Below, piece after piece: positions 25,901 to 37,435 of a stretch of 64,000 bases of DNA. The DNA comes from Alitta virens (taxonomy: Eukaryota; Annelida; Polychaeta; Phyllodocida; Nereididae), in assembly GCA_932294295.1 (NCBI GenBank), contig OW028574.1:52202797-52266796 (forward strand). Direction: 5' to 3'. The notes below the pieces were generated by a model. The model was not told where the DNA came from, did no database searches, and was given only the letters and a program-made list of their open reading frames with translations. Both the position numbers and the translations under genes were made by a program. Positions within the stretch are counted from its first letter, which is position 1, and each line of letters opens with the position of its first letter.

Positions 25901-27797
25901 ACATTTCAACAGGGTTTCTTGTTTATTGGTGTAAATATTACCTTGGCATGCGACGTAATGGCGTTGAAAGAATCATATTTGGTAATCATATTAAAGTTTT
26001 CTTTTAAAACTAAGCCTATATAATGAGTAGCACCTTACAATATTTCTGTATTTTGAGCTAAACATGTACTAGTCACTTTTCGTGAATTTATGATGTTCAT
26101 TTATACACCCTGGTTATATCAATAAAGAATATACAGTGAAAAACTGAATGTTGTCAAAGTGACTATAGGTAGTTGTTGTAAATGTAAAATTAGTTTTATA
26201 AATTCATGTTTTGGTTACGGCACAACGAGCAGAAACTCTCCGCTGTACAATTACACCTTGACAGACCAATCCTGAGTCTTTCTCAACTCCCTTAGTCCTG
26301 TGGCCACCAGTCACCACGCAATATTGTAAATAGTGTACTGATTTTCTGTAAAAAATAATAATAGAAGACTCGTTCAACATACCACAAATATATAATAGAA
26401 TAAATAATTTAGATAAAATTATTTATTTATTTATAACAGCAACAGTATGATAAGCTTTGTTTTGAGTATATTAAATTATATAATATATATGCAATCCCAA
26501 GATGTAATATCTGCTGTTGAGTGTGATCATATTGCAGTTGTACCTACTGGAGCACATATCCCGTTGGAGTAACAAACATACAAAATACATTAAGATAGCA
26601 TTACATAAGAGAGTGTAACATTGTACTGTTTGACATTGTTTTGGCACTGGGTCTATGTGTCATGCTTGAAATGCTTGTACTCAGATGTGTTTTGTTGATT
26701 CAAGACACGTTTTCTGCCTGTTATTTGATATTCATAAGTTAGACTTTGATTTCACCCAGATCAACAGTTTCCGCGATGCCTGTCATGCCATGATGGAAGT
26801 TCATTGCTCAATTCAGACCTTTAAATGTCAGATAGGATACTTACACCTGCTATGAAGAAAAAAACATACACGGGGATGCAGGGGTAAAGTAGCCAATTGT
26901 AAGTGGAACGCATTGAATCATTTTACTTTATGGGTGTTTTAGCATCATGCTATTATTGAATACAGTCATAGATTCAAACCCCTGCAGAAAGCTGTTGTTT
27001 TATCGTTTGTCAAAATTACTGAGTTCTTAGCGAAAAGTGTGGTGGTTGTAATTTTGAACCCACATCTTGTGGTATACACTTGTGACCAATCGCACTACAG
27101 TATCACAAATTGCCATCAAAATGAACATAAGTAGTCATATGGCACACCCTCAATCTAACTGCTTGTTGATAAAAAAAGAGTGCCTATTATTAACTTAATT
27201 CTAAGTCATTTTGACAACTTGTTATTTTGAGGGACTGTGTTGTTATGGAAATCAGTTTCCACACCCATCAAATTAGCATTAGATGTTGGTGTAAAAAATA
27301 TTTTTTTTATTTAAGATCAATGGTAACTTTGCCAATTAGACTGCTCTTGATTGACTCAGCATAATATTACTTATTCTGTCACACAGGCAATAGGGGGATA
27401 CATTATATGTCTGGTGTACCAAAACTTATTACCAGCACTATAGGCCCAATTTGTTGTGAGCACTTGATGTTTTCGACTCGTAAATGTTGTAAAACAACAA
27501 ATTCGAAGTTCGGGGAGAAATAAAGAGGTATTTTTCTTCAAGCGCTTTCTTTGTGATCTTCATAGCCACAAGCAAACACTTAAGTGTGTGAATGTTTAAG
27601 TGTCAGGGGCCATTTAAGGCTTATATTATCTGTAAAGAGGGGTCAAAGTCACCCATGGGCGCTGTATAATTACACCACCTGAGTTTGTAACAAAAATAAG
27701 CAATTTTGAATTTAGTCCTCTCCAGTTAAAAGTGTATAATGCATGAAAAAATGTGAACCTTTCTAGCATATATACTTCACGAAATTTAATGGTTGTA
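22941..27797. other. Unassigned AT-rich DNA
   Basis: Nearly 4.9 kb without any recognised gene or repeat family. The longest ORF, 24605-25039 on the minus strand (144 codons), has no domain, no codon pattern suggestive of coding, and no splice support. Confidence 0.4.
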
Positions 27798-27941
27798 TAC
27801 ATGGCCAATTGTGCCACGTGCGTTTTCCATGCGTTTGGATAAACGCATGGAAAACGCATGGTTTTTGCCTCATTATCATTAGCTAAAAACCATGCGTTTA
27901 TCCTTTTCATGGAAAACGCACGTGGCACATTTGGCCATGTA
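27798..27941. mobile_element. Family 2 palindromic MITE, copy 1
   Basis: A 144 bp near-palindrome, tacatggccaattgtgccac at the left and its reverse at the right (to 27941). The arms hold gtgcgttttccatg and gataaacgcatgg. The centre is a short variable loop. Flanking TA may be the target site. It could form a long cruciform. Confidence 0.85.
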
Positions 27942-28631
27942 ATCGTAGTCATGAAGTTAACACGTATATCTGCAGCAAGGGTAAAATATTCTAAAATTGT
28001 TAAATATGCGTACTTTAAAAAAAAACAATTTGTTCCATTCCGTAACTCCTAATGCAAACTTGTGACACTAGCAATATATCCCCTCCTTTTGTGATCTGGG
28101 AAAATGCTGAAGTTTATTGTACTCAGAGATGTTTGATAAAATACTCATTGTCGACCATGAAACTGGACACCTGACAAACAACTTAATGGTATACCCCTGA
28201 GTTGTGCTTCGCCATATTATATGAATGATGAATGGGCCTCGGTATAAAATAGCTACATAGCTTTTTTTCAATTGGATATTATTCTGCAATTGAAGGTTGC
28301 TGGTGGCTTCACAAATTGTCTGCCACAAGAACTCATACTAGAAATGCTAATGGCACGAATAATGTTATTCAATTAGATGAAATTGTGTCTAGATAGAATC
28401 TGACAGGCTGAGAATGCTATCAGGGGTAGCATAACAAGGAGCTAAATTCTGCGCGGCTGTGAGCAGCCTGTGAGGGACAGGTGTCAACAGATAGGGTCTC
28501 TTTCAGTCTCCCTGGCCTTTTTTAAGGCATCTTTCAGGCCTAGTTGCTTCTTCTCTGCCCAACTATCCTAGTTTCTCGATTACAAGCCGGGGCAAATATG
28601 AGGCTATTGGTCCTTTCCCTGGCATTGACCT
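27942..28631. other. Unassigned DNA
   Basis: Nothing recognised. The part 28430-28620 is of mixed composition without an ORF. Confidence 0.4.
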
Positions 28632-28830
28632 AGTATGTAAGACAGGGGTGAGGGCCTAGCTCAGTGGTAGTACACTGGGCTTCAAACCACTGGGTACCGG
28701 GTTCAATTCTTGGATGGCTGCTTCATCTATCATCTCATTGTCATGGTCCCTGCCTGTCTTAATTGGCCCATTAGGTGCAGAAATACAGGACATAAAGCCC
28801 CAATCCACCCACCCACCAGTACATAAGACA
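28632..28830 (+). mobile_element. tRNA-derived SINE with likely target-site duplication
   Basis: The head agggcctagctcagtggtag (A box) and ccgggttcaattc (B box), about 40 bases apart, give an RNA polymerase III promoter arrangement. The tail ends in gccccaatccacccacccacc. It is flanked by agtatgtaagaca (28632-28644) and agtacataagaca (28818-28830), 11 of 13 bases identical, which I read as the target-site duplication. The anticodon stem is broken, so it is not a functional tRNA gene. Confidence 0.7.
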
Positions 28831-29295
28831 AGCGTTCTTTGACATTAACACTACGAAAGCATATATTCAAGTTCACTTTTGGCCCGGCCTCTAAACGAGA
28901 CCAGCTTCATTGGTTCTTATATTCAGACCCGGCTTTTAATCAAGAAAGTACGGTATCCATTGCCTGTCTAGCACCAGGGGCCTACCTGCGATTTCTAAAG
29001 CGGGCGAGGCTTGTTGACTGACGTTTTTTTTTTTATCAATCTGAAGCACTCTCACAATTCAATGTACATGTATTACAACTCGTACACAACACCCTTCAAA
29101 AGAGAAGTTGTAGACATGCCTACCAATGGAGGTTTGATGTGGAATATCGCAGCACATATTCACTGTGGTAAAACGCCAGCGCAATGAGCGCATATACACA
29201 TACACGAAATGTTAGGAATTCAATTATGCCATTGACTCCCCTAAAATAGAAGTCTAAGCATGGTGCTGAATCTCTTAGCTAAAATAAATTACATT

Positions 29296-29660
29296 TGGTC
29301 TAGGCCATAGCCAGCTGTCCTGAAGGTCATGGCTTCGAATCCCAGGCTATAGGCATTAGTTGGGACCCATGGGCTACATTTCAGCTGGATCGCTACACTG
29401 CGGTGTGTGACAGACTGTGGCAGGCCTCATCCATTATTATACATATGTAGTATTATGTACTTGTCTAATGACTACAGATTGTATTATTTTTATTTTTATT
29501 ATTTTATTATTTTTTTATCAATTATATGTTCAATGTCGATCTTGGATCCCATTAAACAACAACTACTACTATCAATACAATATACATGTTACACGGTGTG
29601 TACTCCAAGCCTTATCATCTCATCATCACATTTATCCCGGAAGCTGACTATATAAGCCGA
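29296..29660 (+). mobile_element. tRNA-derived SINE, ACTCCAAGCCTTA-tail family
   Basis: The head ctaggccatagccagctgtc...ggcttcgaatccc holds a good B box. The tail (cggtgtgtactccaagcctt...ctcatcatcac) is shared, reversed, with 52590-52890 and 52972-53120. An AT-rich insertion of about 80 bp lies between. Confidence 0.55.
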
Positions 29661-30196
29661 GTGATATACTGAATGAATGTCATAGCAAAAGCCCTCTGAT
29701 GGGGTGACGATCAGTTCTCGTCCGCTTATCATTTTCTCGCGAGAGTTAGTCCTGCGACACGTGACCAGGTAAGGCCCAGACGATGTTCAAAATAGTTGCC
29801 TTGACTTCACATTTTAGGGACTAGCCAGGCGTTACACTCCGGCCATGACAAAGACTCGAAATGACAGTAGCTGGAAGAAATTAGCCTTGGCGAACATGTT
29901 GCGGGCTGATTTCGATAAATCTCACGAGATTACGAGCACCAAGGGGAGTGCTGTTTTGAACTTTCTTTCAAGATAATAACACCAGTCACATGAGCAGGAT
30001 CTGAAAGATGAAACCTCAATGCACACATGTATGAGTTATACAAGACACTCCAGTGCATATGAAAAATATCAAGCATTCAATGAATTTTTAAAAGATGAAA
30101 CGATTGTAAGAATTGTCTTTGTAGCAACAAAATGAATTGCATTAATAACTTGTTAGTTCTTATAGATGGAAAAGCGCAATCAATATAAAGCTCAGC

Positions 30197-30398
30197 TCGA
30201 TAGATAGACAGATAGACAGATAGACAAATAGAGAGATAGATAGATAGATAGACAGACAGGCAGACAGACAGGCAGACAGACAGGCAGACAGACAGACAGA
30301 CAGATAGACAGATAGACAGATAGATAACCTTGTCTGAGAAGAGAAGAGAATAGAATAGAATATGGTAGAATAGAATAGAAGAGAATAGGATAGAATAG
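30197..30398. repeat. GATA/GACA and GAATA compound microsatellite
   Basis: (gata)n and (gaca)n with ggca variants to 30326, then (gaata)n imperfect units to 30398. Reverse-strand reading gives a Tyr-Leu-Ser-rich ORF that is only repeat. Confidence 0.9.
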
Positions 30399-30847
30399 AT
30401 ACATTACGTTACGTTGGCATCAGAAGTTGAGGCACCCAGACAGAATTTTCTTTTGAAGTCATCAAACGAGCCGGTTGCATGAGTTTGCTGAATTACCAAC
30501 AGAAACTTATCTTAATTTTCATAAAGTAGCAAATACTCGACAAAGTGACACGCAAGTACTGCATCGGCGAAAGAGTCTATATCACCCAACAGGTGGAGAG
30601 AGCAAAAAAGGCTGGATCGTGGCAAAAAAAAAAAGAAAGAAGTAATATAGATGAGATTATGGGCAAAACTACCATTAGTAATGATTATATATAATATAGT
30701 GAGATTAGATGATAATCTAACCCGCTGGATTATATATGTCAGTCTCGCGAGATTTCATATATATAGGCCTACGATACAAATGATGTACTCAAGCCTGAGT
30801 CTTTCTGCAAACACGAACAGGTTGTAACATTCATGCCACATTTGACT
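30399..30847. other. Unassigned DNA
   Basis: No feature recognised apart from a short poly-A/G tract near 30625. Confidence 0.4.
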
Positions 30848-31225
30848 AATGTTGTCACAATATTAAAGTGTGGACCCTAAAATACTCGCTAGTCATGATT
30901 TTGAGTAATATTCCCAAAAGTTATTGCCAGAAAATCTTGACATAATTCAATATTGTAGAACTTGTTGTCACAAGGCGATAGCATGGACTCCCAAATCATT
31001 TCTGTAACATTTCAGTTAATATTTTCCACATATGTTACCAAAATATCACCACAATATTTAAATTACCATGTTAACTAACATTATGTCAATACATAGAGAA
31101 AACATTGTCACATTATAAAAGTGTGGACCCTAGAAAAGCCTTTAGAAATATTACAAATGATATTACCAAGTAAACTTGTCAAAATAATTTCACAATGTGA
31201 AATTCATTATAACATTTTGCAGCAA
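30848..31225 (+). repeat. Three diverged tandem units of about 113-140 bp
   Basis: Units start at 30848 (aatgttgtcacaatattaaa), 30961 (cttgttgtcacaaggcgata) and 31101 (aacattgtcacattataaaa). Units 1 and 3 share gtgtggaccctaaaa/gtgtggaccctagaaaa; unit 2 has gcatggactcccaaa at the same place. Each unit then carries aatatt.c..aaa...attacca-like words. It is an old local tandem duplication or satellite fragment. Confidence 0.55.
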
Positions 31226-32336
31226 TATTCCTTCAATCATTTTAGGTATATCTTTTAATAAATATTCTTCCAACACGCCCAGTACAATATGATGAAAACA
31301 TTTTGTGTTTGTAGGAGACGAGTTTTTGGTATGATGAAAGATCATTTCTTGTCTATTTGATGTTATCATTATGTCTGGATATTTCCTTTATCTATACATT
31401 CTTTTTATCATATTACTCTTTTTATTTCTTATCGATTAGAAGAAATTTCCAGCCAACCATCAGATGTTGCTTGTCCTTTTTTGCAAGATGAAAGTGGAAT
31501 ATTTTGTGTGATCAGGAAACATCATCTGTCATACCTGCTGATATTCTTTCATCATTCACAACCTATAACAGACAAAATTCGCAAAAAGATATTGATATAA
31601 TGTGTTGGAGATGGGCTATCTAGCAACCAATCATTTGGCATTCATACAATATATATATTGATTAAGAATTTGCCTATCTTCCAAGGCTCCATTAAATTAA
31701 CATATAATGAACATTAATATAGTGATAAGTATTATGAATAAAATATGGTAATAAGCAAATTATGATGATGGAACCTTTGATTTATTCATGGGAGATATGT
31801 TAATTATAATAAATAACTATTGGATGTAACTAGTTTTAACTTATCGTAGCTATTAATTCAATTCAGTTCATTAAATACGAATATAATGGCTGAAGCCGAA
31901 AACAGTGTTTCTACAAAAACGTCAAAATGGCTCAAGATTGATCCTTGAGTACTAACACGTATATTCATATTTGGTATATTTGTTATTTTGACGACAGGAT
32001 ATGAAGGGGGTAAACCCCCCACACTTGGGCCATAGAACCCCCACCCCTTTAATAATTAAGTTATATAAAGAAGTAAAGTACACGATAATCTTTATTTTGT
32101 CTTTAATCCTTTACAAGACTTTCTCAAGCCAACTGCCCCCCCCCCCAAAAAAAAATTCTCATGTAACTTTCTGGACTGATGCAATAAATGATCTTTAGCC
32201 ATCCCGTATACTCAATGTCAAATAATACAGCTGATGGGTGTATAATGCACCTAATTTATTGTTTTGCCTTCTTTTTTGTTTTTCTTTTTTTCATAATTGT
32301 TAGTCCAATTTTCTACGCTATGTATTCAATTTGTTG
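31226..32336. other. Unassigned AT-rich DNA
   Basis: No gene or repeat family recognised; a C/A homopolymer run lies at 32133-32155. Confidence 0.4.
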
Positions 32337-32533
32337 TAGCACCAGACATGCATTTTTGCAGCCTGTTGGAATTAGAAGCGTCCGCCCAGGAAACACTCAA
32401 TGACCTTAACAATCAAGTGCAGACGCTGAAAAAGACTCCTATAAAAAGATCTCAGCCCATTATTGGAAAATTAGTAATTGGTCCCAAGCAATTTAGGAAG
32501 TTTTTGGAAGCCATGAGTTATGACATGAAATAG
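32337..32533 (+). CDS. Weak candidate terminal exon, unknown protein
   Basis: After a plausible acceptor (caatttgttgtag at 32326-32338), an open frame runs to a TAG at 32531. It encodes about 64 residues including ELEASAQETLNDLNNQVQTL, a helix with coiled-coil-like spacing, then a basic KKTPIKRSQ segment and GPKQFRKFLEAMSYDMK. No family was recognised, no upstream partner exon was found and no AATAAA is close by. A chance ORF or a remnant of a transposon protein is just as likely. Confidence 0.2.
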
Positions 32534-32605
32534 CAACTGGCAGGCCTAGTTTGATTTTGGTAGGCGATGAAAAAGCCTAAAATGTTCATGAAAGTATTGT
32601 GAGAG

Positions 32606-32870
32606 TGCTTTGACAATGGCCAGGGTGTTTGCCTACTAACCACAAGGTTGTGGGTTCGATCCTCCACCATTTCATGAGGATTGGCCAAATCTTCTCGACT
32701 TGTGCTCCACAGGTGACCGTTTAAATAGAGTTGGCAAATGGGTATTTTTTATGATTGTTGAGCGCTGATCCTCCTGCAACTCTCTGTAACGTGCTCTTGA
32801 GAAAGACTCATGCTTGAACAATTCAATTGGCTCTGTTGTCAGTTAGGTTTACCGGTAGTCATGGGAATAG
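32606..32870 (+). mobile_element. tRNA-derived SINE
   Basis: The head tggccagggtgtttgccta...tgtgggttcgatcctccac contains a strong B box (gggttcgatcc). The tail ctcttgagaaagactcatgc resembles 2040-2095. No clean target-site duplication could be picked by eye. Confidence 0.55.
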
Positions 32871-33675
32871 TAGGTATAATATATGACCTATAACTGTAAG
32901 ATGGTGACTGCTGTTACTACTTCCCTGTACAACATTTATGTCTGGTTCTGCAGTGTCCAATTTCTGCATGCAAACCAAGCACCCAGTGACCCATGGTCAC
33001 CCGCAGTGCTTGATTCTAATGGTATCATTATTGTATTTACCCACAGCATCTGTCGAATGCAATCAATATGAACATACCTAGTTCAATAAACTCGTTTCTT
33101 AAGATAATCTAAGAGATATATAAGAGTAGCCTAGAGGTGCAAAGCAACAGATGGCTATCACCCATATCAAACAGAGGTATCAAACAGAGTCATGCTCTAG
33201 GCCCTCGCCTATTTCCAACCCCCTCAAGTGATCTGAGTTCTTTTCCCCTGACTCCTAGCGCTGCAAACATCATGGGCATTTTTCGCAGAGGGCGCAACTC
33301 GTTTATCTGAAGCCCCCTGGTGTGCGTGGGACGAACTGTAAGGCACGTGACCCCATGAGGTGCGTTGCATGCTGGGAGTTGACCCCAGATAAGAGCCACT
33401 TTCGCATCTCTCCGTGATTTAGTGCATAGACCTGCTGGGCAGGACCACGACTAATCTATGCTTAACTAATGGCTACTGGGGGCACGTATGAACACCTGAT
33501 ATGACTACTCAGCTAGTATCAAACTACTTGTTTAGTTTCAATTAATTTGGGCAAATCATTCAACAAGATTAATGATTAACTCAAAATTTAGATTTCTTAT
33601 AGCAAATCCATGATATATAGTAAAACGTTCAGTATGGATAAAAACTTTATGGCTTTTTTACCAATCTGTATTCTT
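32871..33675. other. Unassigned DNA
   Basis: No gene recognised. The part 33180-33430 is less AT-rich, with no coding evidence. Confidence 0.35.
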
Positions 33676-33747
33676 GCCTCGTTATTAAGACTACCTTAAC
33701 TAGTTAGTTTTGCACCAATGGTGGTCTTAATGGTGAGTTTCGTTGTA
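33676..33747. mobile_element. Family 3 short copy
   Basis: A 72 bp hairpin-like copy: gcctcgttattaagactacc at the left and ggtggtcttaatggtgagtt at the right, inverted to each other, with almost no core. No Family 1 insert is present, which shows Family 3 exists alone. Confidence 0.6.
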
Positions 33748-34375
33748 TGCAACATTCATCAGTATCTGATAAATGATACTGCTAAACGTTTATTGTGACA
33801 CTGAAACTTATGGGATATTATTTAGTTATGCTAGCAATGCTTTCTTATGGAGAAATAAATAGTTGCCAAATCTTTGCATAAATAATTGTCTGTAGACAGC
33901 TGAGCCGAATGTAACATTTGTCACTTATTATATAATGATAGATATATTCTCTCCTTTGAAGATGTGCCCCATGCTGCGGTAGTGAGAGAGAGAGATGAAA
34001 GCAAAAAAGAGAGTTCAGATAAGCTCTCTCTTTTGGATAATGCCTACAGCTATACCCTGCTAAGCTTTCGCACCTGTAGCCTCACAATAGAAAGATCACT
34101 TTTTTTTTTCTTTCCTGCTTTTCTGTCATTTTTTTCTTCTCGCATTTTTCCAATGAAAATGGTTCTTTGTAATACTAACCCTGTGGGATATACACAGAAG
34201 TATCTTACTTCAATTAGTGTGCCCTTTTGACACGGGTTCTGTGTAGCAAGATCCATCAAAATACTGCGTAGGGTGACTGGCAGATGCAGATTTCTCCATC
34301 TGAAAACTGCACAATAGAGGCCAGTGTCGCTCGTAGGCAACATGCGTGTTGTCTAAAATAAAATATATACTGGTA
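33748..34375. other. Unassigned DNA
   Basis: No feature recognised apart from a short GA run near 33985. Confidence 0.4.
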
Positions 34376-34436
34376 TTAGATAGGTAGATAGGCAGATATA
34401 GATATATATAGATATATAGATAGATAGATAGATAGA
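34376..34436. repeat. (TAGA)n microsatellite
   Basis: Imperfect TAGA/GATATA units over about 60 bp. Confidence 0.85.
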
Positions 34437-35147
34437 ATTGTTTTATAACTCTCAAGTTCAACTAGTCATTATTACGTAATGCAATGAAAATTCAAATTAT
34501 TTGATAGTCGTACTTATTAGATCACACATGATACTAAAACGTACATAGAAAAAACCAACAGTCCAACACAGAAAAGTTATTTTAGATTAAAGAAGTTATA
34601 GCTATTCCTTTTCTGAAGTGTTTTATTTTTATCCTTATTTTATTTCTTTTTGGTACTGTTTGAATGAAGCCATCAGCATCGCGGTTTTTAGTCATATTTC
34701 TTACGAGGTCTACTCCTTACAATTGTAAGCAAGCAGACGAAAGCCAGAGACTTCCTGTGACCCGACTGACGACTGATTGACTGGTGGCGTGACACTCTCT
34801 CCAGCTCCTCTAATGTACACAAACTCCTTTTAGCCATAGACTAATAGGGATGTACATCAACACTAAGTTTTGCTATAGAAGAGAGTTCTTTTTCAATCCA
34901 ATAAGTCATCGGGGACTGCTGAAAATTAGTCTTGTATGTTCGAGAAAAAACAAGTTGGTGTATACAATTAAAAGGAAATGTTTCTAACATCCAAGTTGGT
35001 ATTTATTAAGTATTGACATGAACAGCATATAAAGCTCGACATTTTCACTAAAAATTGTTTCTATAGTAGAGGGATTATGTTCTAGTTTTTAAGTTCCTAC
35101 GTCTTTGACCTGTGTTAGACTGTTGGTTTTTCTATGTACGTTTTATG
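34437..35147. other. Unassigned AT-rich DNA
   Basis: No gene or repeat recognised. Confidence 0.4.
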
Positions 35148-36244
35148 AAGCCCCCATCTCACATAGCCGGTTTTGCCGTAGTGAACCCGTAGTATGACGT
35201 AACGGTTACGCAACGCGCTTCCTGGCTCCAACCCGACGGCTACCCGTGGTTACCCGGCGATACCCGTTGAGTTACTCCTGGGACTCGTGGCCAACCTGGG
35301 AGATTCGGAGCCGGTAGCCGGGTATGCCATGCTTGCATGGCATACTTGTGGCAAATTCCCGGGTGTCCAAAACCGTCATAAGTCGGCGGATTACCCGTCG
35401 AAGTCGGCGGATTACCCGTCGATGTCGGCAAGTTATCCGTCCCTAATTTTTGTCGTAGTAAACCCGACGGCTTGTTGAGGGGTACTAGGGGTAAGTCGAC
35501 GAGTAGTAGGAGTGACTCGACGGCTTCCATAAGTAACCCGTCTAGTTAGTTCCTCTCCTCCTCCTCCTCAGCTGGTGCTGTCACACAAGCAAGTTGTAAA
35601 TTAAATGTATCATTGGAAAATTCTCTTTCATTTAAATATTTATTACTCTTCTGTCCCCGGATCAGCTTAATGTATACAATATTTTTTCGTTCAGCCCTGC
35701 CGTATTTTTCTTTTTTCAGAAGAGTCATAGTTTTTCTTGTTCAGAAGTGCCGTTTGTTTTTTTTTTGGTTCAGAACTGCCGTAGGTTTTTCTTGTTCAGA
35801 AGTGCCGTAGTTTCATTATTTTTATTATTTTCATGGCAGGAGGCCAATTTCTCCTTTTTTTAATATTAAATATATTCAAGATATGCAGCCCCTATTTATA
35901 TATTGTACGGGTAAGCCGACGGCTAGTAGTTTTAACTCGCTGACTTTTCCGTTGTTATATTTTAAAATTAGACCAGGCGACTGACACGTCGAGTAACTTG
36001 TAGAAGCCGTCGAGTTACTCGTAGAAGCCGTCGAGTTACTCGTATAACCCGTCCAGTCACCCCTGGAAGCCGTCGAGTCTCTCCTAGAATTTGTCCACTA
36101 ATTGGCCGTAACCCGTCGAGTCATCCATAGAACCCTTTTTGCCGCCAGAATCCGTCACCAACCCGGCGAAAAAAGCTGTTGCATAACCGTTACGTCATAC
36201 TACGGCTTCACTACGGCAAAACCGACTATGTGAGACCTAGGCTT
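35148..36244. mobile_element. Family 7: 1.1 kb non-autonomous DNA transposon
   Basis: Terminal inverted repeats of 57 bp (35158-35214 and 36178-36234) differ at only three positions; weaker pairing (aagcc/ggctt) extends about 10 bases outward. Subterminal zones on both sides are built of aagtcggcggattacccgtc-type and gccgtcgagttactcgtag-type tandem words, and the AT-rich middle has a gtttttcttgttcagaagtg repeat (35690-35815). No transposase ORF. It ends only 137 bases before exon A of the ITIH-like gene. Confidence 0.85.
35379..35440 (+). repeat. 21 bp tandem repeat inside Family 7
   Basis: Three copies of (a/g)gtcggc(g/a)(g/a)(a/g)tta(c/t)ccgtc in a row, part of the left subterminal zone. 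A matching zone lies at 35995-36110 on the right. Confidence 0.8.
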
Positions 36245-36380
36245 TAGTAATGTTTGCCAAATCGGCTAAAGATACCCCGATTTACGGAAGGTTACTACAA
36301 ATTTATATGTATCTGCGTTATACAAATAAATGATGCATTAAAATTTCATTTATATATTCATTATTTTTTCTTTGCTGCAG

Positions 36381-36553
36381 GAATGGCCCAGCAACAATCC
36401 GGAGATCAAGATGTTGCAAGTGATGTCGTCAATACGTCATCGATATGCGCGTACCCACGTGACCAGCCAGATAACCAATCACGTTGCAGATATCAAGGAA
36501 GCCGTGTTTAACTTTTGGATCCCAAAAGACGCCTCCATCACAAACTTCTCTAT
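36381..36553 (+). CDS. ITIH: ITIH-like protein, VIT-domain exon A (partial gene)
   Basis: Internal exon coding for the first part of a VIT (vault/inter-alpha-trypsin) domain. It follows a pyrimidine-rich tract ending in ctgcag and stops before a consensus gtgagt donor. Read from GAA at 36381, it gives about 57 residues. Recognisable pieces are MLQVMSSIRHRYARTHVTSQ, then an EAVFNFWIPKDASITNFSM-like strand, matching the family pattern of a basic 'S-R-[FY]-A-x-T-x-V-T-S' strand followed by 'F-x-[LI]-P-K-x-A-x-I-T-N-F-[ST]-M'. Known family members are secreted plasma or matrix proteins that bind hyaluronan covalently or act as protease-inhibitor heavy chains; that role is inferred for this gene. 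The last codon is split AT|G, which fits exon B exactly. The 5' exons with the signal peptide were not found. The paralog cannot be assigned; other VIT proteins (VWA5A, PARP4 types) are possible but exon C favours ITIH. Confidence 0.85.
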
Positions 36554-36684
36554 GTGAGTAAACTAAATTTGTATCTAATGAGCTTAGAAGTTGGTTTAGG
36601 CTGACTAATGTATTGGTCAATCATCTCAAATCAATCTCAAAGTTTTTACAACAGGTCTACTACTCTAAGATGTAGGTCCTTTTT

Positions 36685-36949
36685 TACAATGAAACCTCGC
36701 CAATAAAACCATCCCTGGATCACGTTTTAATAGTCGTTATGATGAGGTGGTCAGAAAGTGCGTAATTTTCAATGGTATATAATGTATGTATATATACTTG
36801 GGCCGAAAGGGGTAGCCTTAATGGTGAGATGGTCTTGGTGGTAAATGTAGAGCTGAGTGGTCTGAATGGTGAGGTGGTCATAATGGTGAGATGACTTAAT
36901 GGCGAGATGGTCTTAATAGTCAAGCGCTCTTAAAGCGGGCTTCCATTGT
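36685..36949. mobile_element. Family 3 element with internal tandem repeats
   Basis: Left end tacaatgaaacctcgccaat, right end gcgggcttccattgtc. Between 36795 and 36915 the word atggtgagatggtcttaa is repeated about five times with variation, so the terminal motif has been amplified inside. It lies at the start of intron A. Confidence 0.55.
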
Positions 36950-37316
36950 CACTACACAACATATGTTTGCTAGTGTCAGTGGTGCTTGCGTATTTATGTA
37001 CAACACTGTAGTTCGAAGGATGCCCAGTAAACCAGTGACTTCCGGGAAAAACCGGAAGTTGCTGTTTCCTGATCATCTAATCATCGCTTGCATCCAATTA
37101 CTTCCGGGATTAGTTGCATAACATGGTTCAAATAGGATATACCGTGACAGATAGCGTCTCGGGCTACTGTAATTTCCGTAATGGTTTCATAAGATGATTA
37201 AATCAAGAAGGTACAGTGAAACTCCGCCATAAGACCACTTCCCAGTGAAGATGACCATCAATTTGTGGGTCGAACTGTATATTTACCTGGAATTTTACCT
37301 TATATTAGAGCCTTTT

Positions 37317-37435
37317 CCCTGATAGCATTCCAAATCGGCCCAGCATCGTTTCCATATTGGCCACTGTCGTGACAACATCGTATCAACATCGCCGACGTCG
37401 CGTTGATGTCGTTCCAATTTGGAATGCTTTCTGAG
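37317..37435. mobile_element. Family 1 MITE, full length
   Basis: A 119 bp copy: ccctgatagcattccaaatc and ccaatttggaatgctttctg ends. The core ggccactgtcgtgacaacat is nearly the same as at 44989-45107. A Family 3 left end (gtacagtgaaactccgccat) lies 105 bp upstream at 37212. Confidence 0.8.

Noticed and set aside
28647..28720. Functional tRNA gene
   Set aside because: A and B boxes are present, but the anticodon stem does not pair and a SINE body and tail follow.
1..36380. Autonomous transposon or retrovirus-like proteins
   Set aside because: No reverse transcriptase, integrase or transposase motif was seen in any translated frame.
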